A stretch of DNA of 64,000 nt, taken from contig CABZJM010000004.1 in NCBI GenBank assembly GCA_902526075.1, positions 24,092 through 88,091 of the forward strand. The letters are read 5' to 3'. Each line of letters begins with the position of its first letter. Positions within the stretch are counted from its first letter, which is position 1. Shown here piece after piece: positions 1 to 10,285 of the stretch. Source of the stretch: an uncultured Bacteroidota bacterium (GTDB taxonomy: Bacteria > Bacteroidota > Bacteroidia > Flavobacteriales > Flavobacteriaceae). The notes under the pieces were generated by a model. The model ran no database searches, was not told the origin of the DNA, and worked only from the letters and a program-made list of their open reading frames with translations. The position numbers were made by a program, and so were the translations under genes.

Positions 1-324
1 CAACAACCTATCTCGCCAGTTTCTATTCCAACACACGATACTATTGACCCAACACCTAAAACCCAAGCAGATGATGTATCTAATCTTATTACTATTACAT
101 CTCCAATAATAGGAACATTTTACAGAAAACCTTCACCTGACAAACCTACATTCGTCGAAGTAGGAGATACAATTTCCGAAGGCACCGTACTATGTGTTAT
201 AGAAGCCATGAAATTATTTAATGATATTGAGTCTGAGATCTCAGGTAAAATTGTAAAAATTTTAGTTGATGACTCAAGCCCTGTTGAATTTGATCAACCT
301 CTTTTTTTAGTTGACCCCTCTTAA
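1..324 (+). CDS. accB: Biotin carboxyl carrier protein of acetyl-CoA carboxylase, C-terminal part (5' end outside window)
   Basis: The open frame runs in from the left edge and ends at the TAA at 322-324, leaving 107 residues. The C-terminal half is a biotinyl/lipoyl domain with the biotin attachment motif EAMK followed by LFN; the lysine of that motif carries the biotin. A Pro/Thr-rich linker precedes the domain, as is usual in AccB. The protein carries the carboxyl group between biotin carboxylase and carboxyltransferase in the first step of fatty acid synthesis in the cytoplasm. accC follows after 14 nt, the standard accBC order. The identification is firm; the start lies outside the window. 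Confidence 0.95.
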   Translation, partial: QQPISPVSIPTHDTIDPTPKTQADDVSNLITITSPIIGTFYRKPSPDKPTFVEVGDTISEGTVLCVIEAMKLFNDIESEISGKIVKILVDDSSPVEFDQPLFLVDPS

Positions 325-338
325 ATAAATAACCCAAT

Positions 339-1679
339 ATGTTTAAAAAGATTTTAATAGCCAACAGAGGTGAAATTGCTTTACGTGTCATAAGAACCTG
401 TAAAGAGATGGGTATTCAAACAGTTGCTGTTTATTCAACGGCAGACGCTGAAAGTATTCATGTCAAATTTGCAGATGAAGCCGTTTGTATTGGGCCTGCC
501 CCAAGTTCTGAATCTTATCTTCGGATTTCAAATATAATTGCAGCAGCAGAAATCACAAATGCCGATGCTATTCATCCAGGCTATGGGTTTCTTTCAGAAA
601 ATGCTAAGTTTTCTAAGATTTGTGAAGAACATAATATAAAGTTTATAGGTGCTTCTCCCAGTATGATTAACAAAATGGGTGATAAAGCTACTGCTAAAGC
701 AACTATGATAGAGGCTGGTGTTCCTTGTGTACCCGGAAGTGAAGGAATTATTGAATCATTCAATCATTGTACGAAGCTTGCTAAGAAAGTTGGATACCCG
801 GTTATGTTGAAAGCTAGTGCAGGTGGAGGAGGAAAAGGAATGCGTGCTGTTTGGAAAGAAGATCAGCTTGAAGATGCTTGGAATTCTGCTCGAGTTGAGT
901 CCAAGGCAGCATTTGCAAATGATGATATGTACATGGAAAAACTAATTGAAGAGCCCCGTCATATTGAAATCCAGATTGTTGGTGACTCTAAGGGAAAGGC
1001 CTGTCATTTATCCGAAAGAGATTGCTCAATTCAAAGAAGACATCAAAAATTAACTGAGGAAGTTCCGTCTCCATTTATGACAGATAAATTAAGGGAAAAA
1101 ATGGGCGCAGCTGCTGTTAAGGCTGCAGAATATATAAAATATGAAGGAGTAGGTACAGTGGAGTTTTTGGTTGATAAAAATAGAAAGTTTTATTTCATGG
1201 AAATGAATACTAGAATTCAAGTAGAACACCCGATTACTGAACAGGTTATTGATTATGATTTAATAAGAGAACAAATTATGGTGGCTTCTGGAGAAAAAAT
1301 TTCTGGTAAAAATTACATACCCAAATTACACTCAATCGAGTGTAGAATAAACGCAGAAGATCCACATCATGATTTTAGACCATCTCCAGGTAAGATTACA
1401 AACCTTCATTTACCAGGTGGGCATGGAGTAAGAATTGATACCCATGTTTATTCTGGTTATACAATTCCGCCAAATTACGATTCTATGATCGCTAAATTAA
1501 TTACAACCGCACAGACGAGAGAAGAGGCCATAAATAAAATGAAAAGAGCACTTGATGAGTTTGTTATTGAAGGAATAAAAACCACAATTCCATTTCACAG
1601 AAAATTAATGGATAGTCAGCCTTATATCGAAGGCAACTACACTACTATGTTTATGGAAGATTTTTCAATGGAAGATTGA
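339..1679 (+). CDS. accC: Biotin carboxylase subunit of acetyl-CoA carboxylase
   Basis: ATP-dependent carboxylation of the biotin on AccB, the first half-reaction of malonyl-CoA formation. The 446-residue length is normal for stand-alone AccC. The protein opens with the pre-ATP-grasp motif [13 protein letters not shown]. It has a glycine-rich ATP-binding loop ([12 protein letters not shown]) near residue 165 and the catalytic stretch [11 protein letters not shown] near 290. No biotin domain is attached, which fits the separate accB just upstream. accB and accC are almost certainly co-transcribed. Confidence in the function is very high. Confidence 0.97.
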   Translation: MFKKILIANRGEIALRVIRTCKEMGIQTVAVYSTADAESIHVKFADEAVCIGPAPSSESYLRISNIIAAAEITNADAIHPGYGFLSENAKFSKICEEHNIKFIGASPSMINKMGDKATAKATMIEAGVPCVPGSEGIIESFNHCTKLAKKVGYPVMLKASAGGGGKGMRAVWKEDQLEDAWNSARVESKAAFANDDMYMEKLIEEPRHIEIQIVGDSKGKACHLSERDCSIQRRHQKLTEEVPSPFMTDKLREKMGAAAVKAAEYIKYEGVGTVEFLVDKNRKFYFMEMNTRIQVEHPITEQVIDYDLIREQIMVASGEKISGKNYIPKLHSIECRINAEDPHHDFRPSPGKITNLHLPGGHGVRIDTHVYSGYTIPPNYDSMIAKLITTAQTREEAINKMKRALDEFVIEGIKTTIPFHRKLMDSQPYIEGNYTTMFMEDFSMED

Positions 1680-1680
1680 T

Positions 1681-3216
1681 ATGAAGAAAATAGTTGTTGT
1701 TGGTTCAGGAATAAATGGTTTGGTGGCAGCTAATTACTTGGCCAAAAACAATTTTCATGTTACAATAATTGAAAAGAAAAATACAGTTGGTGGAGCTTGC
1801 GTTAAAGATACTGCTGTAATTAACGGAAAAGACATCAATTACGCCCATGGTGCTACCGTACTTGGGATGATGCAAAAATTTGTTTTCGAAGAAACAGGGC
1901 TAGCTAACCATGTAAAAACGTATTTTCCAAAAGAACCAAAAATTGTGTATTTCAATGATTCAGACAGCGCTACAAGAATTTTTCAAGACACGAACGATTT
2001 ATGTTCTGAATTAGAAGAAAAGTGGAATGAAAAAGGAAACGTCAGATTATTTAGAGCTGATGAAAATAAAGTAATAGATTATTTGCAGGGTCTTTACAGA
2101 AACGGCTTAACACCTAGTCTTGAGTCAGCAAGGGAATACTTAGGAGATTATTTAACCAAGCTTTGGGTAGAGGGGTCAGCCTATGATCTGTTGAATCACT
2201 ATTTTACTTCTGAAAAAACAAAATTATACATGGGAATGACAGTGATTGAAAGTGGGCCAACTTCATTATATGAACAAGGTTCAGCCATTAACATCCCACT
2301 GATGGATTCAGGATCAATTTTCAATGGCTATTGGGGTTTTGTTAAAGAAGGGATTTGGAAAATTACTGAGAAACTCTCAAAAATAAATTTAGATGTTGGA
2401 GTTGATTTGATGCTATCAACTGAAATCAAACAAATTGATACTTCAAACAATTTAATCTATTATGTAAAGGATAAAAACGAAAAGAAAATACATTACGATT
2501 ACATCTTCTTTGCCACTGATCCGATCACCCCTTCAAAGATTTTAGAAGACAATTCACTTACAATTGGACTTGAAAAAAAAGATTGGATCGGAACAAGTGG
2601 AAAAATCACCTTATTTTTTAAAAAGCCTCTCAAATGGAAGTATACTGACAAAAAAAACAATTATGATACATCATTCAGATTTATATTTTCTAATCAAAGC
2701 TTAAAAGAATTTGAAAAAAACAGTCAAGACTCTAAAAAAGGGCTTAAAGATTATATTCCAGGCTATATTCAAATTTATCCTGAAGGAGCAGCACAAAGAA
2801 AAATGGGTAATGTTGAAAAATTTGACAAAGTAATTTTATTTACAAAGAATTTTTCATTTGAAAATAGAAGTGAAGATCTTAATGATATAAAAAATAATAT
2901 TATTTCAAGTTTTTTAAAATTTATTAAAAACCCTGAAGACCTAATTGACTCAAAATTTATAACTCCAAAAGATCTAAATGAAATTTTTCTATTTCCAAAG
3001 GGAAACATTGACCATCTGTCGCTTTCAACTAATCAAAACTTTGATAAGCGTAGCTTATCCAGCGAACCTAATGACAAATTTTATAGATACTCGGATTATA
3101 ACAATATATATTATTGCGGAGCTGGGTCTTTCCCTTGCGGAAGTGTAGCGGGTACACCAGGCTATATGTCCACTAAGCAGTTTTTAAATGAAGAGCCAAA
3201 AGCGACTAATGCATAA
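1681..3216 (+). CDS. FAD-dependent oxidoreductase of the phytoene desaturase/carotenoid isomerase type
   Basis: The 511-residue protein begins with a dinucleotide-binding fold (VVGSGINGLVAANYLA, then an acidic residue at the end of the second strand and GGAC). It ends with a motif typical of CrtI/CrtO/CrtISO-type flavoproteins (YYCGAGSFPCGSVAGTPGYM). Such enzymes desaturate or isomerise carotenoids or act on related polyenes; the substrate cannot be told here. There is no signal peptide. The start is 1 nt after the accC stop, so it is probably translated from the acc transcript. That link to lipid synthesis is suggestive only. No other carotenoid genes are in the window. Confidence 0.75.
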   Translation: MKKIVVVGSGINGLVAANYLAKNNFHVTIIEKKNTVGGACVKDTAVINGKDINYAHGATVLGMMQKFVFEETGLANHVKTYFPKEPKIVYFNDSDSATRIFQDTNDLCSELEEKWNEKGNVRLFRADENKVIDYLQGLYRNGLTPSLESAREYLGDYLTKLWVEGSAYDLLNHYFTSEKTKLYMGMTVIESGPTSLYEQGSAINIPLMDSGSIFNGYWGFVKEGIWKITEKLSKINLDVGVDLMLSTEIKQIDTSNNLIYYVKDKNEKKIHYDYIFFATDPITPSKILEDNSLTIGLEKKDWIGTSGKITLFFKKPLKWKYTDKKNNYDTSFRFIFSNQSLKEFEKNSQDSKKGLKDYIPGYIQIYPEGAAQRKMGNVEKFDKVILFTKNFSFENRSEDLNDIKNNIISSFLKFIKNPEDLIDSKFITPKDLNEIFLFPKGNIDHLSLSTNQNFDKRSLSSEPNDKFYRYSDYNNIYYCGAGSFPCGSVAGTPGYMSTKQFLNEEPKATNA

Positions 3217-3235
3217 AAGTTTTTATATTGACAGC

Positions 3236-3760
3236 ATGAAAAAAAAATTAATTCCAGCTCTTCTGTTTTTTTTACTATTTTTTTCAGAAGAACTTTTAAT
3301 TGCCCAGACAGACGGAGCATCTTTTACCATTTATTTAATTAGACACTCAGAAAAAGACCTTTTGTCTGAAAATCAATTGGACCCACCTCTAACAACATGT
3401 GGAATAGAAAGATCTGAGCATTTGGCCTCATATTTTGAAGACATGAATATTAAAAACGTTTACAGTACAAATTATTTAAGAACAATAAAAACAGCCACGC
3501 CAACAGCTTCTTCAAAAAAAGTAACCATACAATATTATGACTCAAGTAATTTAAAGCTTTTTTCTGAACAACTTTTAAATTCAAAACAAAACAGCATAGT
3601 TGTTGGTCATAGTAATACAACCCCAATATTAGCTGGATTATTAACCGGAAAGGATATGAAACCTTTCAATGAAAACATATACAACAGGATATACAAAGTT
3701 ATTATTAGTCAAAATAATAAGAAACTATTTGTATTTAAGACATCTTTTGATTGTAATTAA
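3236..3760 (+). CDS. Exported histidine phosphatase family protein (SixA/phosphoglycerate mutase-like)
   Basis: The 174-residue protein has a clear signal peptide (MKKKLIPALLFFLLFFS, cleaved near LIAQ). I choose the ATG at 3236 over the upstream ATG at 3188, because the upstream start would add 16 hydrophilic residues before the signal and overlap the previous gene. The phosphatase signature appears as LIRHSEKD, with the phosphorylated histidine after Arg. A second conserved histidine is in VVGHSNTTP. Members remove phosphate from small molecules or phosphohistidine proteins. With a signal peptide, this one should act in the periplasm or outside. The substrate is unknown. Confidence 0.75.
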   Translation: MKKKLIPALLFFLLFFSEELLIAQTDGASFTIYLIRHSEKDLLSENQLDPPLTTCGIERSEHLASYFEDMNIKNVYSTNYLRTIKTATPTASSKKVTIQYYDSSNLKLFSEQLLNSKQNSIVVGHSNTTPILAGLLTGKDMKPFNENIYNRIYKVIISQNNKKLFVFKTSFDCN

Positions 3761-3781
3761 TAATATATTGTATTCACCTTT

Positions 3782-6700
3782 ATGAGAATGAGAAATTTTA
3801 TATTAATATCAATTTTTTTGTTTCTTTTTCAAAACCTCGGCTTTGCTCAATTTGTTACTATTGACAATTACTCGGTTAATAATCTTGGTCAAGCTCAATT
3901 ATCCATTCAGGGGCAGCAAGGCAAATACTATATTCTTCACGCACAACACAACTCGGAATTTAATTGGGCGACGTCACTTACCATTGGCTTAAATGGCACT
4001 ATGATTATTTCGGAATCATCACAGGCCTATCCGCTAGAAAACTATTCTATAACAGAGCACGATATCGACAACCCTGATGATTATGATGGGGACGGAATTG
4101 ATGATATCACAGAATTTAATAACATGCCAACTGATTCACCCTTCAATTATGCGCCAGCGATTGATTTTATAGATGGATCAACGTCAATACCTGATGCTGA
4201 GACATTTATGGAGCTGGCCACTGTTAATAATGTAAGTTGGGCCCCCTTTTTAGATGATCAGCTTTATGTTAAGTTTGGAATATTAGACAGAGACACACCT
4301 AATCCGAAAGTTTATTTTATTAACAGTAATACATATACAATTCACGCCAGCTTTTGGAATGGCATAGGTGCTTCAGTTATTGGAGATGACGCATCTGGTG
4401 AAATCGTTTTTAATCCAAATACAATATTGCCAACAGGGATAATTGGAACGTATTCTTTTAATTTCTCTTTTGGTGACGCTTATAATTTTGAGGACACCCA
4501 AAGAACTTATGAATTATTAGTAGCAAGCATGCCATTTCTGCAAAACAATATGAACCATTTTATAGGACAGGCAGATGAAAATGACCACTTAAACAATCAC
4601 GCTGATGAATTTCTAGATTCAAGATTTGATGTGGTTTTGGAGACTGATGTTTTTGCTGAAGTGAACTATATACCCTTTCATTTAGCCGAAGGATATGGAT
4701 ATTTTAGACACATGCAAAATCTAAATGAGACCCCCGGAAGTAGAGATATCGTTCTTTATGATGCCTTGCCAAATTCATTGCCCAGGGTTGGAGGTATCAT
4801 AACATCTGTTATTCAAACACCGCTATCTCATGTAAACCTTAGGGCAATTCAGGATAATGTTCCCAACGCATATATAGCTGATCCCCTTTCTATAAACGAA
4901 ATAGCAAGCTTACTAAACGGCTACATATATTATAAGGTTGAAAATGAAAGCTATGAAATAAGAGAAGCTACATTAGATGAGGTTAATGACTGGTATGAAA
5001 ATATTAGACCATCTGAACCACAGTTTCCAATACGTGATTTGAGTATCACTGAAATACTACCTCTTTCGGATATTGATTTCGAAATGTCAACCGCATTTGG
5101 TGCAAAATGTGCAAATGTTGCAACGATGAGGACATTCCAATTTCCAGATGGTACTATTCCAGACGGATTCGGTATTCCATTTTATTATTATGATGAATTT
5201 ATGCAGTTTAACAACTTTTATGAGGAAGTCCAAATAATGATTGACAACCCTAGTTTCCAATATGATATAAATTTTAGGGTCGATCGGCTTCAAACCCTAC
5301 GTACAGCAATTAAAGACGCGCCTATGCCTCAGTGGATGTTAGACGACCTTCAAGCCATGCATGATGCTTTTCCAGAAGGTACGGCTGTTCGAGTTAGATC
5401 CAGTACCAACAATGAAGATCTTCCTGGATTTAGCGGAGCCGGACTATATACATCTAAGACCCAATATTCTGATGAGGGCCATATTTCAAAATCTGTAAAG
5501 CAAGTTTTTGCCAGTATGTGGAATTTTAGGGCTTACGAAGAAAGAGATTTTTATAGAATTGATCATTTCTCAGCAGCTATGGGACTACTCTGCCATCCGA
5601 ACTATCAGCAAGAACAATCGAATGGTGTGGGAATAAGTATTGACCCAATTTATGAAACCGAGGATACGTTTTATCTAAACACCCAAGTTGGTGAATCATT
5701 GATAACTAACCCAGATCCAAATTCTGTTCCTGAGGAAATTTTACTATACAGAGATCCTACACAGTCAGGCGGCTATTTAGTTTTAAGGCTTTCAAACTTA
5801 GTAAATGCAGGAGAGCTTATAATGGATGACGAATACCTAAATCAAATGCGAGACTATTTGACTGTAATTCATGATGAATTTGCCATACTTTACGATGTTG
5901 CCGGTCAAGAGGACTTTGCTATGGATATTGAATATAAAGTCACAGCCCAAAACCAACTAGCCATCAAACAAGCTAGGCCATGGGTATCCTTCTGGGCAGA
6001 CATTAACGGCGACTATGATTTGGCCGTTGATGCAATAATAAACCCTGAGACATCGTCAAGCTTAGGAGATGATGAACTTGTAATGGTTACTATTGCAAAT
6101 TATGGATTAAACGAGATAAGTAATTTTGAAATTCAACTTGTTTTTGGTGATGAAATAGTTGAAACGATTACGATAACTGAGATTATCGAGCCTTTTGAAG
6201 AATCAAATTTTCAATTTACAATTCCAATAGATTTATCAAACAGTGGTGATTATGAAATTACGGTTAATCTTAGTCATCCTGATGATGTATATGAGAATAA
6301 CGATTCATTAACAACCACGGTAAGTAACATACTACATTATGATGCTTCACTAGAAATAGATGCCCTTAGAGTTTTATGTGGCGATGTAGTTGAAGTAGAT
6401 TTGACGATTTCTAATTTAGGAGATACAACAATTAACGAAATTGAAATTGAGACCTTGGTAAATGGAGTTTCAACATCCGTTAATTACGGGTCTTTCGATA
6501 TTGCATATTTAGAACAGGAAAATATTACGCTGGTTTTGGATCAAAATCTTCAAGGATCAAATGATATCTTATTAGATATAATCTCTCTTAACAATCAAAA
6601 TGATGAAAACACTGCAAATGACATTGTCACAACTACAACAACACTAGAATCATCATATAATATTGTTACTTTCATTATTAATCCTGACAACTACCCCGAA

Positions 6701-8479
6701 GAAACTTCTTGGAAGTTATATGACAGTACGACAAACGAAATTGTTCACACAGGCTCATTAAATTCAGACACAGATTATTATATCGAAGACATTTGTGTAA
6801 ATTTTGACTCGTGTTTTACCCTGGATTTCTTTGACTCATATGGTGATGGTATTTGTTGTGGGTATGGTGAAGGGAATTTTATGATGATTGATTTAAATGG
6901 AAATGTGATTTTTGAGAATGATGGCATTTTTGATAATTTTACACAGGAAACATTTTGTTTAGGTGAAAATGGATGTGAAATTACAGCTGAAGTCAATGTT
7001 ACAAATACAAGCTCTGAGGACATTAATGACGGACTGATTTCAATTGTTGTTTCATCAGGGGTTGGTCCATATCAGTATAGTATTGACGGAGGCTTAAATT
7101 ACTCGCAATCAAACACCTTTACAGACTTGACACCAGGCAACTACAATGTTTCAATCATTGGATCTGCAGGTACATGTGAGTTTGAACAAGATGTTGCAAT
7201 TCAGTTTTGCAGCTTAACAGCCGTTGATGTACAAGCCACTGGAGTTCCATCAAGTATATCAATAGATGGAAGTATTACAATAACTCCAAATTCTGGTGTT
7301 GGCCCTTATCAGTATAGCATCGATGGAGGACAGACCTTCTTCGATGATAACTTCTTCCCAGACTTGCCTTCTGGGCTATATAACGTTGTTGTGATTGACT
7401 CACAAAACATATGTTCATTTGAGGATTCGGTTCGAGTTGAAATTGAATCCGTAATAATAAATGAGATTAATTATAGGTCTGGTGATGAATTTAGCCCAAA
7501 TGATTGGATAGAGTTATATAATCCGAAATCATACCCAATTGACTTATCAGATTGGCAAATTAGAGATGATAATAACAACCACATTTACTATATTCCAGAG
7601 TCAATACAAATTGAATCTGAAGGCTTCCTTGTAATTGTTCGTGATGAGCTAGATTTTAGTAGCTCATATCCAGGAATTCCGTACATAGGTGAATTAGGTT
7701 TTGGTCTAGGTGGTTCTGATGCGGTCAGATTATTTAATTCAGCAAGTAAACTAATTGATCAGGTTGATTATGACACTGATAATTCCAATCCAAATTGCGA
7801 TCATACTCTAAATATGATTGATTCTTACGGAGATGGTTGGAACGGAAATGCTGTATCGGTTGTGGTTAACGGCCAAATTGTAGTTGAGGAAGCAACATTT
7901 CAAAACGGATATTTTGAAGATATTTTATTTGAAGCCACTCATGGAGACACAATTCAGCTAATCTGGTATTCTGGAAGTTGGTCAGAAGAAGTTTCCTTTG
8001 AAATTATCGACGGTAACGGTAATTTAATTTCATCAGGACAGTATGGAGATACTTTAGAAGATGAAAATGTGTTAGCATTTTGTTCTGAAAATGTTTCAGA
8101 TTGGGATCTATGTGCTGACGGGACAGGCTATACATTAGAGCTAATCAGTCCAGAATTGGACAACTCAGTTGCCGAAAATTGGGACTGTATCAATGAGTTT
8201 GGAAGCCCTAATGCCCCAAATACCTCAAACTTGTCAATACCATCAGATATTCAGCTTGATAATGTAAGAATTTATCCTAATCCTGTAGATTACATTTTAC
8301 AGATTAGCGGTAATCTAGAATCCTACAATGTTGAAATTTATTCCTTAACCGGTCAAAAGCTTTATACAGCATTTAATATTTCAAATGTTGATATGAGTCT
8401 ATATGCAAGTGGTATTTATATTATAAAAGTTTATCATGGTAATTCAATCACAATAAAACGTATAATAAAGTCTAATTAA
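3782..8479 (+). CDS. Giant secreted PEP-synthase-like dikinase domain protein with CARDB, SprB-like, lamin-tail and T9SS sorting domains
   Basis: 1565 residues with an N-terminal signal peptide. Residues about 320-400 resemble the mobile phosphohistidine domain of PEP-utilising enzymes, with a candidate catalytic histidine at 350 (TPLSHVNLRA). Residues about 430-740 resemble the ATP-grasp PEP/pyruvate-binding domain: GAKCANVATM at its start, AVRVRSSTNNEDLPGFSGAG, and LAIKQARPW at its end. CARDB-like modules follow at about 755-950. Next come two related DSYGDG-containing modules (about 965-1065 and 1340-1430) and SprB-like repeats (GVGPYQYSIDGG at about 1085 and 1175). A lamin-tail domain (NDWIELYNP) lies at about 1220-1330. 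The last 70 residues are a type A T9SS tail (IYPNPV...GIYIIKVY). Secretion of an ATP-dependent fold is odd, and I cannot assign a reaction. Confidence 0.7.
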   Translation: MRMRNFILISIFLFLFQNLGFAQFVTIDNYSVNNLGQAQLSIQGQQGKYYILHAQHNSEFNWATSLTIGLNGTMIISESSQAYPLENYSITEHDIDNPDDYDGDGIDDITEFNNMPTDSPFNYAPAIDFIDGSTSIPDAETFMELATVNNVSWAPFLDDQLYVKFGILDRDTPNPKVYFINSNTYTIHASFWNGIGASVIGDDASGEIVFNPNTILPTGIIGTYSFNFSFGDAYNFEDTQRTYELLVASMPFLQNNMNHFIGQADENDHLNNHADEFLDSRFDVVLETDVFAEVNYIPFHLAEGYGYFRHMQNLNETPGSRDIVLYDALPNSLPRVGGIITSVIQTPLSHVNLRAIQDNVPNAYIADPLSINEIASLLNGYIYYKVENESYEIREATLDEVNDWYENIRPSEPQFPIRDLSITEILPLSDIDFEMSTAFGAKCANVATMRTFQFPDGTIPDGFGIPFYYYDEFMQFNNFYEEVQIMIDNPSFQYDINFRVDRLQTLRTAIKDAPMPQWMLDDLQAMHDAFPEGTAVRVRSSTNNEDLPGFSGAGLYTSKTQYSDEGHISKSVKQVFASMWNFRAYEERDFYRIDHFSAAMGLLCHPNYQQEQSNGVGISIDPIYETEDTFYLNTQVGESLITNPDPNSVPEEILLYRDPTQSGGYLVLRLSNLVNAGELIMDDEYLNQMRDYLTVIHDEFAILYDVAGQEDFAMDIEYKVTAQNQLAIKQARPWVSFWADINGDYDLAVDAIINPETSSSLGDDELVMVTIANYGLNEISNFEIQLVFGDEIVETITITEIIEPFEESNFQFTIPIDLSNSGDYEITVNLSHPDDVYENNDSLTTTVSNILHYDASLEIDALRVLCGDVVEVDLTISNLGDTTINEIEIETLVNGVSTSVNYGSFDIAYLEQENITLVLDQNLQGSNDILLDIISLNNQNDENTANDIVTTTTTLESSYNIVTFIINPDNYPEETSWKLYDSTTNEIVHTGSLNSDTDYYIEDICVNFDSCFTLDFFDSYGDGICCGYGEGNFMMIDLNGNVIFENDGIFDNFTQETFCLGENGCEITAEVNVTNTSSEDINDGLISIVVSSGVGPYQYSIDGGLNYSQSNTFTDLTPGNYNVSIIGSAGTCEFEQDVAIQFCSLTAVDVQATGVPSSISIDGSITITPNSGVGPYQYSIDGGQTFFDDNFFPDLPSGLYNVVVIDSQNICSFEDSVRVEIESVIINEINYRSGDEFSPNDWIELYNPKSYPIDLSDWQIRDDNNNHIYYIPESIQIESEGFLVIVRDELDFSSSYPGIPYIGELGFGLGGSDAVRLFNSASKLIDQVDYDTDNSNPNCDHTLNMIDSYGDGWNGNAVSVVVNGQIVVEEATFQNGYFEDILFEATHGDTIQLIWYSGSWSEEVSFEIIDGNGNLISSGQYGDTLEDENVLAFCSENVSDWDLCADGTGYTLELISPELDNSVAENWDCINEFGSPNAPNTSNLSIPSDIQLDNVRIYPNPVDYILQISGNLESYNVEIYSLTGQKLYTAFNISNVDMSLYASGIYIIKVYHGNSITIKRIIKSN

Positions 8480-9570
8480 TTTTTATTAATAAACTTTCTC
8501 TCAATTCTTTCAGATAAATTGGTTAAAATTTCATAAGAAATAGTTCCAACAGTTTTTGCAAAATACTCAGCATTATTTTCCTTATTAAATATAATCACCT
8601 CATCTCCTTCCACAGACTTGATTCCGTTTAGGTTTACCATGAATACATCCATACAAATATTACCAATTACTTTTGCCTTTTTATTATTTATTATAACATA
8701 AGCACTTTTTGAAAATGATCTACTAATTCCGTCGGCGTGCCCTAGGGGAATTACACCAACCCTTATTTGTTTCTCACATAAAAAGGCCCTGTTATATCCG
8801 ATTGAATCCCCCTTTTTTGCTTCAATTATTTGAGCAATAACAGACTTTAATGTGTGAACCGGCCTTAATTCTTTATTCAACTCATTATTATATCCATATA
8901 ATCCAATTCCAGATCTCACCATATCAAATTCACACTCAGGATAATTATAAATTCCAGATGTATTTGACATATGAAGAAAAGGGTTATATGAGAGCTGGGA
9001 TTTTATATTTGAGGAGATTTTTTTAAATAAATTTATCTGAGAAAATGTAAACTTTGATTCTTGAGGATCTTCAGTTGCAGCTAAATGAGAATAGATACTT
9101 ACTAATTTAATAGAATCACAATTCTTGATTTTATTTATTGCCTTTTCAGTTTCTTTTTCATTAAATCCAACTCTGTTCAGACCAGTATTTATTTTGAAAT
9201 GACATGGATAGTTTTTTGTTTTATTAGAGCTTAAATAATCTATAAAGTTTTCAAGAAAATAAAATGAATATAAGCTAGGCTCTAAATGATTTTTTATAAT
9301 TTCCTTGAAGGATGCAACTTGTGGAAGCAGCACTAATATTGGAGTTTTAATTCCTGATTTTCTCAGAGCAACACCTTCGCTTGCAAATGCAACAGAAAAA
9401 TAATCTACCCCTAGGGATGCTAATTTTCTAGCAACTTCTAAACTGCTAGACCCATATCCATTTGCTTTTACCACAGCCATGAATTTTGTTCGAGAACTTA
9501 GTTTGGAAGAAATTATATTAAAGTTGTGCTCAAGAGCTTTAAGATTAATTTCTAATACACTTTTTTTCAA
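8476..9570 (-). CDS. alr: Alanine racemase
   Basis: Interconverts L- and D-alanine with pyridoxal phosphate in the cytoplasm, supplying D-alanine for peptidoglycan. The PLP-binding lysine is in the motif AVVKANGYG near residue 34. The second catalytic residue, a tyrosine, is in SIGYNRAF near 250. The 364-residue length is normal for a free-standing enzyme; many Bacteroidota instead carry a MurF-Alr fusion. The gene overlaps the end of tdk by 4 nt, so the two are likely translationally coupled. Its end converges with the large plus-strand gene and overlaps it by 4 nt. Confidence 0.95.
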   Translation of the reverse strand: MKKSVLEINLKALEHNFNIISSKLSSRTKFMAVVKANGYGSSSLEVARKLASLGVDYFSVAFASEGVALRKSGIKTPILVLLPQVASFKEIIKNHLEPSLYSFYFLENFIDYLSSNKTKNYPCHFKINTGLNRVGFNEKETEKAINKIKNCDSIKLVSIYSHLAATEDPQESKFTFSQINLFKKISSNIKSQLSYNPFLHMSNTSGIYNYPECEFDMVRSGIGLYGYNNELNKELRPVHTLKSVIAQIIEAKKGDSIGYNRAFLCEKQIRVGVIPLGHADGISRSFSKSAYVIINNKKAKVIGNICMDVFMVNLNGIKSVEGDEVIIFNKENNAEYFAKTVGTISYEILTNLSERIERKFINKN

Positions 9571-10172
9571 TCTTTATTTTTTTTCTTGAAACTTTTTTTG
9601 GTTGACTTTTTAACAAACGCTGCGCGACTCAAAGGCATGTATTCATCACCTTTTCCAAGCAGAATCCTTTTTTTACTCTTTGTTTTTCTATAACTATATT
9701 GAGCGAGACCGCCCGTCTTTGGACATATAGCATGCACCTTGGTGACATATTCAGATGTTGCCATAAGATTAGCCATATTTTTAAATGGAACGCCCTTATA
9801 ATCCATATCTAATCCAGCTACGATAACCCTTACTCCCTGATTAGCAAGCGCATTACAAACCTCAACAATACCATCATCGAAAAATTGTGCCTCATCAATT
9901 CCTATTACTTTAAAACCTTTAACTTTTTTATAAATTTCTTCAGACCTTTTGATTGTTTTGCACTCAATAACTGTATCATCATGTGACACTACAATGTTTT
10001 TTCTGTCTCTTGTATCTAGTTTTGGTTTAAAAATAATTACATTCAAGTTTGCGTATTTAGCCCTACGAATTCTTCTTATCAACTCTTCTGTTTTTCCAGA
10101 AAACATTGATCCACAAACAACTTCGATCCATCCGGTTTGTTTGCTAAAGTTTAAAGTATTTTCAAGAAACAT
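9567..10172 (-). CDS. tdk: Thymidine kinase
   Basis: Phosphorylates thymidine to dTMP with ATP in the nucleotide salvage pathway. The 201-residue protein has a P-loop (GSMFSGKTEEL), the DEAQFF Walker-B type motif and the lasso region YKGVPF, all typical of type II thymidine kinases. Only one of the four cysteines of the usual structural zinc site is evident (HAICPKTGG). The tail is rich in lysine (the last 15 residues or so), which looks like an unstructured addition. alr overlaps its 3' end by 4 nt. Confidence 0.95.
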   Translation of the reverse strand: MFLENTLNFSKQTGWIEVVCGSMFSGKTEELIRRIRRAKYANLNVIIFKPKLDTRDRKNIVVSHDDTVIECKTIKRSEEIYKKVKGFKVIGIDEAQFFDDGIVEVCNALANQGVRVIVAGLDMDYKGVPFKNMANLMATSEYVTKVHAICPKTGGLAQYSYRKTKSKKRILLGKGDEYMPLSRAAFVKKSTKKSFKKKNKD

Positions 10173-10202
10173 TTCGTAAATTTAAAAAAGTTGATAGCTT
10201 AA

Positions 10203-10224
10203 TTGATTCTTAAAATTGAATCAA
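10203..10224. promoter_or_regulatory. Inverted repeat in the tdk/rsmI divergent intergenic region
   Basis: A perfect 7-bp dyad, TTGATTC and GAATCAA, is separated by 8 nt. It lies in the 113-nt gap between the divergent tdk and rsmI genes. It could be an operator or part of a promoter region, but a dyad of this size occurs by chance in AT-rich DNA. The remaining gap shows no convincing Bacteroidota -33/-7 pair. Confidence 0.25.
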
Positions 10225-10285
10225 ATAAATTTAGTAAAAAACAAGCTGATATTAACCTAAGTTAAATTTAATTTAAAGATTTTTA

